A stretch of DNA of 64,000 nucleotides from Rattus norvegicus. Its lineage: Eukaryota; Chordata; Mammalia; Rodentia; Muridae. Shown here one piece after another: positions 1 to 11,243 of the stretch (position 1 is its first letter; each line of letters opens with the position of its first letter). The stretch lies in the NCBI RefSeq assembly GCF_036323735.1, contig NC_086036.1, positions 42,779,550 through 42,843,549 of the forward strand. Reading direction: 5' to 3'. A model generated the notes under the pieces. That model did not search any database, was not told the DNA's origin, and worked only from the letters and a program-made list of their open reading frames with translations. The translations under genes and the position numbers were made by a program.

Positions 1-1437
1 TCCCACAGACAGTATGTGCCCCTGATGACTTCCTCACTGAATGCTGGGCAGTGACAGTCAAACTTCCCTAGTTAGTGGGTGAGTGAGTCAGATTATATCC
101 TGCTTCTAATCAGCCTTAGCAGACACTCAGAAAGCTTTAATACTTTCTACAGCCCTGGAATGGCCTGGTTCCTTCCTGCAGGGCCACCATTTATTTACAG
201 AAATGGAATTTTGTGTTCATCATTTTAAGCGACAAGATAAAATAAATTATATATAACAATCAGCCACTTTACCCAATTACATGAGCCTTGAAAAGCAATT
301 ATTTTATGTTTGAAGCATTTAAGTTCATGTCTTTTTATGTCTGAATACAATGATTGAATTTTTTTTTGTATCTATGGGAGAAATTGTCATTTATCCAGTA
401 CTCAGCAATAGGGCTGGAATTGCTTTGTTCTTAACATTTTTCGAAAAGGAAAATATGCTGCGTTTCTCTATAGACTGGATTCCTCTGGAGAATACTTTAG
501 GTTAAGGAACACACCACAGCATATAAATGCAGCTAACTGTCTTTGCTGCTTACTTAGTGAGATGTCATTTCCAGCCTTACTGAAACTACATCAATCCACT
601 AGTAACTTTTGAGGATTCATAAACAGCCCAGATGGATTATAAATGGGTTATTGCTACTTATAGTACATTTTTCATTAACAAGGAGACTGAAGTTGTTCCT
701 CGCAAGACTTCTCTGTTTATCAACACTGTAAAACAAACAAACAAAAAACAACAGCAAAAACCTGTATCATTTTATAGTTATTTAAAAGCAGAGAGAACTT
801 TCTCCAGTCAAAGCTAGCCTGCCTCTGCTCCCCGACTCCAACTTGCTTAGTGATTTGTAAATTTGATAGAGTTCTAATTTTATAGGAGCCCATCACAGCT
901 GCCCAGTGTTTTGGAGAAGATTTTCAAATATAGAAATCTGAGTATTCAAATCTCTCAGGATAAAAGCTCTTTGGACCAAACTGATAATTTGTGTCTTTGA
1001 GATTTGTCTCATCTGAAGCAGGGGGATATCTTTTCACAACATTTACCACTGGTAAAAATTATACCAGAACTCCCAACTACTCCCCAAGGAGAACTTGAGG
1101 TTGACCAGTCCAGAATGAACTGTGTTAAATTCTCATTCTTTGTGGCAATGTTAGTTATAGTAAAAGTAGACTTGAAATGGTTCAAGTGTGTTCTGACACA
1201 TAAGAACCTATGATAGATATATTGCCATTTTAATTTGAAACCCCATTTGTTCAAAAGGAAATGTAACCTGCAGGTTACTATTTTTAAAGCATTCATACCC
1301 GCCTTACCACAAACTCTTCACTCGAAATACAATAGTTATAAGACTTGATCTGTTGACAAGGTCTGTCTTTGAAGGAAATATGTTATCAACTAAACAAATA
1401 TTATCTCATTAAGAGTGTTTTATGTCGTTTCTTAGTT
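1..1437. other. Intergenic DNA, no gene or repeat recognised
   Basis: AT-rich mammalian intergenic sequence. The short open frames here (61-95 codons) have no recognisable domain, no splice context and no homology that I can name, so I regard them as chance. I see no RNA gene or clear transposable element. Confidence 0.5.
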
Positions 1438-1590
1438 TATTGAGGGGAGGGGGGAAGGCTCGTGCAAAACAGTTCCTGTGTGGAGGTCAGAGGGCAGAGG
1501 GCAATTTGTCAGATCATTCCTAAGTGGGTCCTAAGGATCAAACTCGGGTCTTAGGACTTAGCAAGCAAGTATACCTGCTGACTCACCTCG
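1438..1590 (-). mobile_element. B2/B3-type tRNA-derived SINE, diverged
   Basis: The plus strand shows the reverse complement of a B2/B3-like SINE. It has the 'gtggaggtcagagggca' block, then 'gatcaaactcgggtc' (a B-box-like segment on the other strand), and ends in a degenerate 'ctgactcacctcgctc' that corresponds to the tRNA-like head. There is internal divergence and no clear target-site duplication, so this is an old copy. The subfamily is uncertain. Confidence 0.6.
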
Positions 1591-1977
1591 CTCTTTTGAA
1601 AGGTTTTGGTAGTTTCATATCAGAAGTGGTTAAAAATCATATGGCTGAAACGAATAAGTCTGTATGCATTTTTTTCAGTTTAACTAGAGGAATCATCTAG
1701 TACAGCTCTCAAAGCAAAACATAAAGCAAAAGCACATTAAAGAGGGTGAAAATAGTTTAGTATATTTTAATGTAGGTTTATTTATTTTTAGTATTCTTGA
1801 TATTTCTGTTCACAGGGAAATACTGATTGAGGGTTCTGTTTCCCTCAAAGGCTAAAGCTGCATGACCTTCAAGGACTGATGGATAAGATGAGTGCAGACA
1901 CTATCTAGAAGATGTTTTTGAAACCATAGTGAACATAGCCATCGCTGTATCAGTTCTTCCAAATGTAGAATCCTAGA

Positions 1978-2090
1978 TGAGGGTGATACTCCCTACCTGT
2001 AATCTCAGTACTCCAGAGACTGAGGCAGGATTGAGAGTTCAAGGTCCACCTAAGATATATACTGAGACCTTGCCTTAAAAATAAACTATA
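1978..2090 (+). mobile_element. B1 (7SL-derived) SINE, diverged
   Basis: The B1 signature is visible in order: 'cctgtaatctcagtactc', 'gaggcaggattgagagttc', 'aaggtccacct' and a tail 'gagaccttgcc' followed by an A-rich stretch. Several substitutions from the usual B1 pattern suggest an old, probably immobile insertion. Confidence 0.7.
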
Positions 2091-3890
2091 GCAACATACA
2101 GATTTTGGGTTCTAGGCAGTGAGTTTTGCCTCTTGGATCTCAACACAGGACCAGGAATTCAGGATTTCTAATCAATCTCCAGGTAATTCTCATAAAGGAT
2201 ACTGTAGCTGTTCTTAAGGAACATTTCACTAAGGCGAGTGTTAAGGATGTCCCTAACAATAGTTGAAGTTTATGTATATCACACTCTTACTAAATATATA
2301 CACATACAATCTTCAGTAAGTTTAGTTTGATCATGAGGAATGATAATGCTAATTCAAGACTCTTGGTTTTACAGACTACTCTTCTGCATACAAATCTGAA
2401 TGTACCCTTGAGCTTATGATTTCTGCTTATTGGCTCCCAGGGAAAAGCAGAGCAGATAGTGAGGTCACTGAAGATGTTTCTGTTTGTGGTAGGGGGTCAT
2501 AGCAGACCTATTCTAACACTCCTTCTAGTCTGTGTGTCTTGGACACAGGAAGCCTTAAATATAATTTATAGAGTCCAGAGAGCTGCTAACTATATTCTTG
2601 ACAGTCCTAGTGGGCATTTGACTGAGACTTCTTATAGAGTCTTTGCAAGGCAAGGCATTTCTTTGGACCGATATTCATCTGTCAGAAAGTTGACTAGGTT
2701 TCCAGGAAAGCATTTTATAGACTTATATTTTTCTTCTTTTTCTTGCAGAGAAAGCAAAGCAAAACAAAACAAAATGAAATGAAATGAGACAAAGCAAGAG
2801 TGAACAGGGGAAATGGTAGTTGAGGTGTCCTAAGGCTCCGGAGGACCTGGTGTTCTCATACAGTGTAGGAGCTGGGTGAGCCTCATAGCCTCAGGAAGAG
2901 GGTCAAAGGAGACAAGCTAAAGGGAAGGAAGAGGGCACAAGTGCAGCAGCTCACATATCCGATTCAGCAAGGGCCGTGATATGATTTCTGTGTAGGTGCT
3001 GACACCCTGTTTCTCCCTCAGTCCAGGCAGTGACCATGGCTTGTGTCCTTGAGTTTGTTTTTCATGTGCCAAGTGGTAGAGGACAGAAAAAAAATTACGA
3101 GAAGAGTGTGGCTTTGCATCTGCAGTTACAAACTTTCGACAGGAAAAAGCAAACCCCTCAAGACAGACTGTATCACATTGAAAACTATCCAGAAAAGCTA
3201 TGTCATATCTAGGAATAAAAATTCAAGAGATTTTTGCAGACCAGTAATCGTGCTATCAAAAAACTCTTTTGACCTTACGAACTCAATGAGAGAATTCAAT
3301 AGAAACCCAGTTTTCATTCTGAAGACCATTTAAACAGAGGTACTGACTAGACATTTTAATAGTTGAAAACTGTTGTATCTTGGATTGAAAAATTGATTTA
3401 CAGTAGATTTTAATGCTCCCAGCAAAAGATTTTTGGCATTTTATATCCCTCTGTTTGTCATTCTTGTGCACTGACACAGCTATGAATCTTGACTATAGCT
3501 CCATTTCCAGTTAATATAGATGTTCTACATGTAATCTTGGTCTCCACTCTCTCCTGGAAATTGAAAACATAGTAAAAGCAATCAAAAAGTCTTTCTAAAG
3601 TAAAAATATCAAAAGTAATCATAATAACACATCTTGTGTGCTGAAAGATATTGACCACATTTGTGGAAGGCACAGTGAGTACAGGTACACATGACGATTG
3701 AGTGTTGCATTTCTAGTTAACAAGGCCATCTATATTTTTCCCTACTGCCCCAGGAAATACTATATTTCATTAAAGTTTTGAAATAATTGAAGTCCCCTTC
3801 CATTGTAAGAAATAATAGACAAATCATATGCGTTGTTGTTTCTTATAATGTAATATACTGTAAAAGTGCAACTCTCTTATAATCTGGATA
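2091..3890. other. Intergenic DNA, no gene recognised
   Basis: Open frames of 60-107 codons occur (for example 2459-2782 plus and 3043-3333 plus). They overlap in several frames, lack recognisable motifs and show no supported exon boundaries. A short A-rich GAAAT/AAAC run lies at about 2755-2800. I see nothing else that can be supported. Confidence 0.45.
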
Positions 3891-3899
3891 TCTACATTA

Positions 3900-4445
3900 G
3901 TACAGTGAAGACAAGTGTTCCTCATTGTCTTGTTGTGCCCCATGGCCACTGAATATTACTAATACCCTTTTTCATTTCTAATTCTGTCATTTAAGGAAGG
4001 TCATACATTGACTCACTTAGTATAGATAGCTTTTTGAACTTAGCCCCTTTCACTGAGACAGATTTTTGAGAAACTGGTTGTTTTGTGTGTCAGTTTTTCA
4101 TTTCATTTCACAGAATGCTGATTAGTGTTCCGTGTTGTAGCTGGAAACTTAAGTATTACCTGTTAAAGGGACCTGGATAATTCTGTTTTAAGCTATTGTG
4201 AGAGTAAGGCTGCTATAGACATTCATGCACAGGTCTTTGTGGGTAAGATACTTTTTTCATTTTGAGGGGCTATATTATGGGTAGGACAAGGGCTGAATCT
4301 TATGGTATCTACATGTTTAATTCATATATTTGCATATTTAATAATGCAAACCGTTCACCACAGTAGCTGTACCATTTTGTCTTCCCAACAGAAATGTCTT
4401 GAGTTTCTAGTTTCTCTACTATCCAGTGGGGTTAATTTAGGCTTC
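3900..4445 (-). mobile_element. Old L1 ORF2 3'-end fragment
   Basis: The plus strand reads as the reverse complement of a degraded L1 ORF2 C-terminal region: 'gtgagagtaaggctgctatagacattc', then the segment that in L1s reads 'tgggtatat...gtatctacatgtttaa', then 'gtagctgtaccattttgtcttcccaac'. This order is characteristic of ancient mammalian L1 3' ends. It is heavily substituted and inactive. Confidence 0.55.
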
Positions 4446-6125
4446 TGTGTTTATTGACACTCCTGTGCAGGTAGCTGGAGGTAAGGAACTGCTTCCCCCG
4501 GTCCACTACTGACCATGGGGCTGTGGAACGGAGTGGGTGGTTTTGGTATCACCAGGAAATAATGAAAGTCCTTATTCTCTACTCAGTCTCCTTGCATTCC
4601 AGCACAATAGAAATCCTGGTTTTTCTAGGTTGGTATAGTAGTTCAGGTTCTCCACTGAAGCTTCTCAAACACCACTCTCACAGGGTACTCAGGTCCCTAG
4701 TGTCTCCATTCCTTAATGTGAGCTATCTTGGTTGGCGTAGAATAGTTTATGATCCAAAATATTTCTGCTTTGCTAGGCTGGTACTCTCTTTGGAATCTCT
4801 GGTTTGGAAGAAAAGCATTCATTGAACACTGTAATTTTGTCCTTGTCTGTTAGTGTTGTTGGGGTTTTGGCTTCTTCAGCTCAGCAAATGAGGCAAAAAG
4901 AAAAGCAGAGAAACTGATGTGGTTGTGTTTCTTGAGTCCCTGAAGTCACTAAGCAAGAGAATGGCCTTGGAGCTTGCTTACTCTTTTGTACCTATTAGTA
5001 TATATGTTTTCTATTAATTTTCCTATTTATACATGCTCAATTATTAGGAACTGTAGAAATCAACACTTAACCCAAAATTTAAAAACATTCTTTCAAGGTT
5101 GGAACCTCTGTCTCTTTCTTTTAAATTCAGAAACATTAATTTATAATTTAAAGCCATGCTCAATAGGAACAAAACAGTTCTCCCTCCCTGAGTTTGTTAT
5201 AGAATTGGGAGCCCAGGATCTTCCCACCCAGTGTCTTTCATGAGTGACAGCTGGATATATATCAGCTGAGGAGGCATATAATATATAAGCAATACTTTCT
5301 TTTTTACTTTTTCATGGCCTGGCAGATTATAGTTTTGATGGCTTTATCCCTTTTCTTTGGAAAAGCTAGGAAAGGTGAGTCTCTTAGCACTTAACATCTG
5401 CACTCAATTAAATGGTCAAGAAGCAGACATGAAGACATGCAGAACAGCTGATAGTTACAAGAGAAGAGGTGAGGAAGAAAAGGGCAAGGACGAGATCTGC
5501 CAGGTATTTTGTCACAGCACATCACTTAACTAAGGTGACACTACTTCAGCTGCCAAGAGAAGCCTTCCTTGAGTTTCTAACCCTGTGAAGAGTATGTCAG
5601 ATAAATGCAGGTTTTTTCAGAATGAAGACCTTTGCCTCCGAGTGGTACTTGCTGAATGTGAAATTGTTTACTTATCTGTTCCTAGTAGATTAACACAAAA
5701 TCATACTGGAATGTTTTATAAATCATCTGGGGGGAGGGGAAGGAATCACTGTTTAGGTTAATAAGAGTGCCATTCTGTATTCTGTGCATTGACTTATTGT
5801 CAGAAACAGTTCAGCTCTTCATGGCAAGGTTCACTGCATTTGCTTTGGTCCACCACGCATGCTGAAGAAGCCTCATCCTGCACATTATCTCAGAAGAATA
5901 AATATACCACTTGGAACTATTATGTTATTTGCCATTAACTATCACACAAAGATGAGATTTTATCATTTGTATTGGGTTTCTATTTTGACTCTGTCCTAAT
6001 TACGGTTCTAATTTTCTAATTGTACTATTGTTATTTTCTTCTTAAATTAAAATAAATAAAATAAAAATTAAATTAAAATAAACCATATATAGCCTGACTG
6101 GTATAACCAATAAGTCCATATATGT
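4446..6125. other. Intergenic DNA, no gene recognised
   Basis: Open frames at 4523-4825 and 4974-5243 have no domain similarity that I recognise and no splice context. A short A/T-only patch lies at about 6040-6085. Nothing else is supported. Confidence 0.4.
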
Positions 6126-6159
6126 AGACATACATACATAGAGACACCCATAGACACAG

Positions 6160-6199
<40 letters not shown>
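6160..6199. repeat. (CA)n microsatellite
   Basis: About 20 uninterrupted CA dinucleotides, flanked by imperfect 'tacatacata' and 'cacacactcacatgcatg' sequence. It is likely to vary in length between individuals. Confidence 0.95.
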
Positions 6200-6204
<5 letters not shown>

Positions 6205-7085
6205 TGCATGTAGGTACTTACTCACTCAAACACATATATGGTAAAACAATAAAAGTTTAACTCTTGTTCCCATCCCAATCTGGTGCGGATGATCAGAAAG
6301 CAGTTATTTTTCTTTTCAAAATGGCTTAGAGAATGGATGTCTTCTAACTTCTAGCACGGGTCTTGGCCATTATTCTATATATTTTTTCCTTTTAAAAAAT
6401 TGTCTGCCATAACATTACAAACTATTCTGCATATATCTAAGGTCATGAGATTTTTTTTTAAAGTTCAAATGGATTTTTTAATAAGAGATCATGCTTGGGG
6501 AAGTATCTGGGCTATGGTCTAATTTTACATCTAGATAAAAGTAACTATATAGATGTTATGTGAACGATTTCAACGTTTGGAATTTTACTTTATCAATGAC
6601 AGTTCTCTTGCCTGTGAAAGTCTGTGGACTCACGCCTGGGACTTGGAAGGGCCTAAAATTTTGATGGGTGACATGGGTAACATGGAACCACTTTGTATTG
6701 TTCTGGGAACCAATTCTGTCATCAGCTTACTACTTCTTAAAATTTTTTATTACAAAATCATCAAATGCATAGAACCTTGAAGGCACTAATGAAAACACAA
6801 AGTCTCATCCTATCTCTGGAAATCCTCTAGACAAGATAAGAAAATTTGAAACAGAGGGAGATGACAGAAATACCTCAAGTGATCTTGTAATTTATTTTAG
6901 CTTTGATGAAGATCTGTAACTTTTGACCTCAGAGTACATATGAGGTGTAGTGTTAAGACTCATTGGTATGTTACAGGAATTCGCCATCTTGGGAGGCCTG
7001 GAATTGCAATATTCAAAATGTGAAACAGATCTGACACAGAGGGGATTAATCTAAAACTTTTTTTTCAGGGGTCAAACTGCAGGAA
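6200..7085. other. Intergenic DNA, no gene recognised
   Basis: A 75-codon open frame at 6553-6780 has no recognisable domain or splice context. I identify no repeat family here. Confidence 0.4.
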
Positions 7086-7089
7086 GGAA

Positions 7090-7700
7090 AAGCTAGCACA
7101 TTAAAGGTGATCTTCAAATAGACCCTAACATTAAAATGACCTCCAGCAGGAATCCCATGGCTGGGCCCATATCCAAATGAAATAAAGTCAGTAAGTATGT
7201 CAAAGACTTATCTACTCTCATGTTTCTTGAAGTCCTCTTCTCACAATAGCCAAGATCTAGAATCAGACTACATATCTAATAACATGAATGTTATATATAC
7301 CACAGAAGATGCAGTATATAAATGAATAGTATTCACCCATAAAAACAGAATGAAACCCAGTCATTCACGACAATATGCACAGGTCCAACAAGTAATTATG
7401 TGAAATAAGCCATATGAGGAGAGACAAATACCATAATTTGTAATTTAAATCATGTTGATGCCATAGAAGTACAGATTAATGGTGATCATTAGGGATGATG
7501 GGTGGGGGTGATGGGCAGAGATTGTTCAACAGATAGGTCCAGAGTCCAAGTTGAGAAGGAGCCTGCATGGGTACACAGATGTATGGTAGCACAAACATAT
7601 TTAGCAATTATGTGTTGTGTATTTGAAAATAGCCAGAGGAGAAATTTGGAGATTCTCTTGCTACCAATACATGATAATTAGTAGTGCGGAATTTATTACC
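7090..7700 (+). mobile_element. Old L1 3'-end fragment
   Basis: This follows the layout of old mammalian L1 3' ends in sense orientation: 'cacaatagccaagatctag', 'aatgaatagtattcacccat', 'aaaaacagaatgaaaccc', 'cgacaatatgcacagg' and 'gtgaaataagcca', then a G-rich 'gatgatgggtgggggtgatggg' stretch typical of the 3' region. It is heavily diverged and has no open frame. Confidence 0.6.
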
Positions 7701-7825
7701 TACTATTGACACACATGGAAACGCAAGTGCGGTAGTGCTTTACTGTTATACAAAAGTTCAAGATCAGGTATATCCTTGTGTCTCTGTTTAACAGAATTCA
7801 TCACTAACAGTCAATATTGGCTGGT

Positions 7826-7980
7826 GACAGGACATGGTGGCTTGTACATATAATCCCAATACTGGAAAGGCTGAGTCAGAAGGATTGCTGTGACTTGGAG
7901 GCCAGCTTGGGCTACACACTGAGTTGAAGTCATCATGGATAATAGAATGAAAGCCCTTCAAAAACAAAAACAAAAATTGA
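7826..7980 (+). mobile_element. B1 (7SL-derived) SINE with A-rich tail
   Basis: The B1 blocks are in order: 'gacatggtggcttgtaca', 'taatcccaatactgg', 'aggctgagtcagaagg' and 'gaggccagcttgggctaca', then an A-rich 'aaaaacaaaaacaaaaa' tail. It is moderately diverged. The antisense 79-codon open frame over this segment is a by-product of the SINE. Confidence 0.75.
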
Positions 7981-10503
7981 AAGAAACTCCAAAACAAAGC
8001 AATAAAGCACAGCACAGCCTTGGTCATCTTACATGGGAGTATTCCCTCTGGTCCATAGACCCACTGAGCATAGCATTCCTTTCAGGCCAATATATACAGT
8101 GATACTGTGGCTTCCATAGTGACATAGAAAACAGTCATGACAAAAGACTTCTCAATGGCATGTCTTAAAGCTAGTGGCTTACTTTCCAATACTTTATAAA
8201 TGTGTACAGCTCCAATCGTAAGGCTTGTCTGATATGTTTACATAATGTATTAATAAAGAGAAGAGACTTGACTGTGATAGGTTGTTGATTTTTAAACATA
8301 GAAATAAAACACAGTGTACAGTTAATCACTTTAAAGTTAGGAGTCAGTGGCATTTAGTACAATGAGATGTGGGATAACTGTTATTCTTTTCTATCTTAGA
8401 AAGAAATACTCTATCTCTTTACAGAATACCCCAATCCATTAGTTGGCCAGTCTGCATTATTATTTTACCTATTTTTTTAAAAATTTTCTCTCTATGTATT
8501 TTCAAACTTTTGAGAGACCACAAATGGGACTGATTTTGAAATTTTAACTTTTTAGTTTTTTTATCACATTATGTAGAAATAGCATTTCATTTAGATGTTG
8601 GCCTTGCATCACACTTGCTTTATAACTCGATTCTAGGACATATGATGAAGATACTTTGGAAAAGTCTGTGTAAGCTGCAAATAGTGACAATTGAGTAGAA
8701 TGCTAGTAAGTATTCAGCAACTGGCGCTCCATGGAACTCTCTCCTATTTTAAGGAGAAAATGTCTAAAATAATGGTTTTCAGACCTTCGATAAAGAAAGG
8801 CCAGTATTGCAACCATGTGAGAAGGGAGGTGAGAGTCAGCTTTGGGGTCATAGCTTCTTGTCCCAATGGAGGAGATTTCCAGGACACAGTGTTAGGAGGT
8901 AGAAACTGGGACGACCCTGGCGGGGTAAAGAAGGTGAGGAGCTAGGTGAGGTTAATTAAGGTAATTCTAATTTGCGGTAGAATGTCACAGTGAGCGGAAC
9001 TAACACACAAATCCACAGGTCTGCAGAGGGCTCTCCTGAGCCCTTTTCACGGGATTGATCTGTACAGATCTGACAAGAACTATCTAATAATAAAGAATTA
9101 TTGCAGCAGTTTCTAAGCTCACGTAGGCTTGGGTATGACCTGCATTCTCAGAAGCATAGGAGAATCAGATTATATCCATGGAGCACAGAGTAGTAGAATC
9201 TTCTAAAAGAGATTACTTTATAAGGAATAGTGATTAGCCCGAGACTTCACTAAAGATGGCTTTAGACCTCCCCATATCAAAGAATAAAAGGAAACCCAGA
9301 GAACTTGTGATTCTAAGTAACTTAGCACTAGTCTATGAAAACCAAGTTGCAGATGCCTCTCTAATCCCCATGAAATTTGGAGATTTTCCCGAAGGCATTT
9401 AATTTGGAAATATATTTCCAAACTTTAACCCACTGAATAGCCCAGCTACATAACACAGTGTTCTGCAGAGTTAGCTGCCCTTGACTCCTGTGACCACGTC
9501 TCAGAAGGATCCATGGTTTGCTGCTCTATGTGAGGACCTCTTACAGCATATTGGTAGCCCAGGAAAACATCCAAATTCAAATTCAGATTTCATGGGGGTT
9601 TCTACCATCATGACATGTTGATCAACGTGTGAATCAAACATTGATACCTAATATACACTGAAGTAGACACAATGAAGTGTTCTGCATGGGCTTTGTCTGA
9701 CGCTTTATTGTTCTTTTGGTTTACTTGGTACCATGTAACCCTGGATTGAAATGTTGCCAATCCTATATTAATGATCAGTATTTCTCTAAGTTCTCCTTAT
9801 ATTTTTCTCCCTGTATGTGTATTTGACTACACAGTGCTGGTATTTATGACTGTACCTATTATTTAGTTTTTTATTTCTTTCTCTTTCAAGAATAGATTGT
9901 GTTATTGTTGTTGTTGTCTTAGATTCGGCTTCAGTTTCACTAGTTTTTAGTTTTTCCTTTCAGGTAGCTGCTGATTGTACATAAGTTTTTTTTAATTTTA
10001 GTTTTTATTTTTATTCAAATTAAACATAACTTCTGTTTTCAAATTTCCATTTTAAATAACATTTTTCATTTTGTTGATGTCCCTCCTATATTCATTTAAC
10101 ATCTCTACTTTTAAATCCTCAAATACTTATAATAGTTTAAAATTTGTCATTATCTTCCAGTTTAAAGGATATTATTGCTGTAATTTTTCTGTTGAGTGGT
10201 ATTTCCCCCTTATTTTTAGTTGGCATATTTTGATGTTTGGCTTACAGTTTTCAAAATCAGTATTAGATGCTAAATGCTGTGGGTGCTGCATTACTAAGAA
10301 GCTCTGTAACAAGGCTTGCATTGCTTATGGAAGGCAGAAGCCTTACTGGATCTTCAGTTCGAACTTGCAGGCTGAGTTGAGGCCTTTTGGTTGGACTCTA
10401 CTTAGAGTTGTTTTGTGCCATGATGTTAGTTGCTGCCTACAGGAACATGCAGGATTATATATTTAGTCTATATTTAGACTCGAGGTTACTCACATGTGGG
10501 TTT
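7981..10503. other. Intergenic DNA, no gene recognised
   Basis: Several open frames of 60-131 codons (the longest is 10071-10466 plus) have no recognisable domain and no exon boundaries. A T-rich tract occupies about 9890-10070. Some of this may be unrecognised old repeat; I cannot name it. Confidence 0.4.
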
Positions 10504-10519
10504 CTGGTAGTTTATTTTT
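10504..10519. repeat. Left target-site duplication of the full-length L1
   Basis: The 16 bases 'ctggtagtttattttt' recur exactly at 16968-16983, on the far side of the L1. They abut the T-rich strand of the L1 poly(A) tail on this side and the 5' end of the L1 5'UTR on the other side, as expected for target-primed reverse transcription. Confidence 0.9.
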
Positions 10520-11243
10520 TATTTTTTATTTTTTATTAACTTGAGTATTTCTTATATACATTTCAAGTGTTATTCCCTTTCCCGGTTTCCGGACAAACAT
10601 CCCCCTCCCACCTCCCCTTCCTTATGGGTGTTCCCCTCCCAACCCTCCCCCCATTGCCGCCCTCCCCCCATAGTCTAGTTCACTGGGGGTTCAGTCTTAG
10701 CAGGACCCAGGGCTTCCCCTTCCACTGGTGCTCTTACTAGGATATTCATTGCTACCTATGGGGTCAGAGTCCAGGGTCAGTCCATGTATAGTCTTTAGGT
10801 AGTGGCTTAGTCCCTGGAAGCTCTGGTTGCTTGACATTGTTGTACTTTTGGGGTCTCGAGCACCTTCAAGCTCTTCCAGTTCTTTCTCTGATTCCTTCAA
10901 CGGGGGACCTATTCTCAGTTCAGTGGTTTGCTGCTGGCATTCGCCTCTGTATTTGCTGTATTCTGGCTGTGTCTCTCAGGAGCGATCTACATCCGACTCC
11001 TGTCGGTCTGCACTTCTTTGCTTCATCCATCTTGTCTAATTGGGTGGCTGTATATGTATGGGCCACATGTGGGGCAGGCTCTGAATGGGCGTTCCTTCAG
11101 TCTCTGTTTTAATCTTTGCCTCTCCCTTCCCTGCCAAGGGTATTCTTTTTCCTCATTTAAAGAAGGAGTGAAGCATTCACATTTTGATCATCCATCTTGA
11201 GTTTCGTTTGTTCTAGGGATCTAGGGTAATTCAAGCATTTGGG

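Noticed and set aside
2459..2782. 107-codon plus-strand open frame
   Set aside because: It ends in a low-complexity AAAC/AAAT run and shows no recognisable motif or splice context.
10071..10466. 131-codon plus-strand open frame
   Set aside because: The composition is AT-rich, and no domain, exon boundaries or homologue is recognisable. It is compatible with chance.
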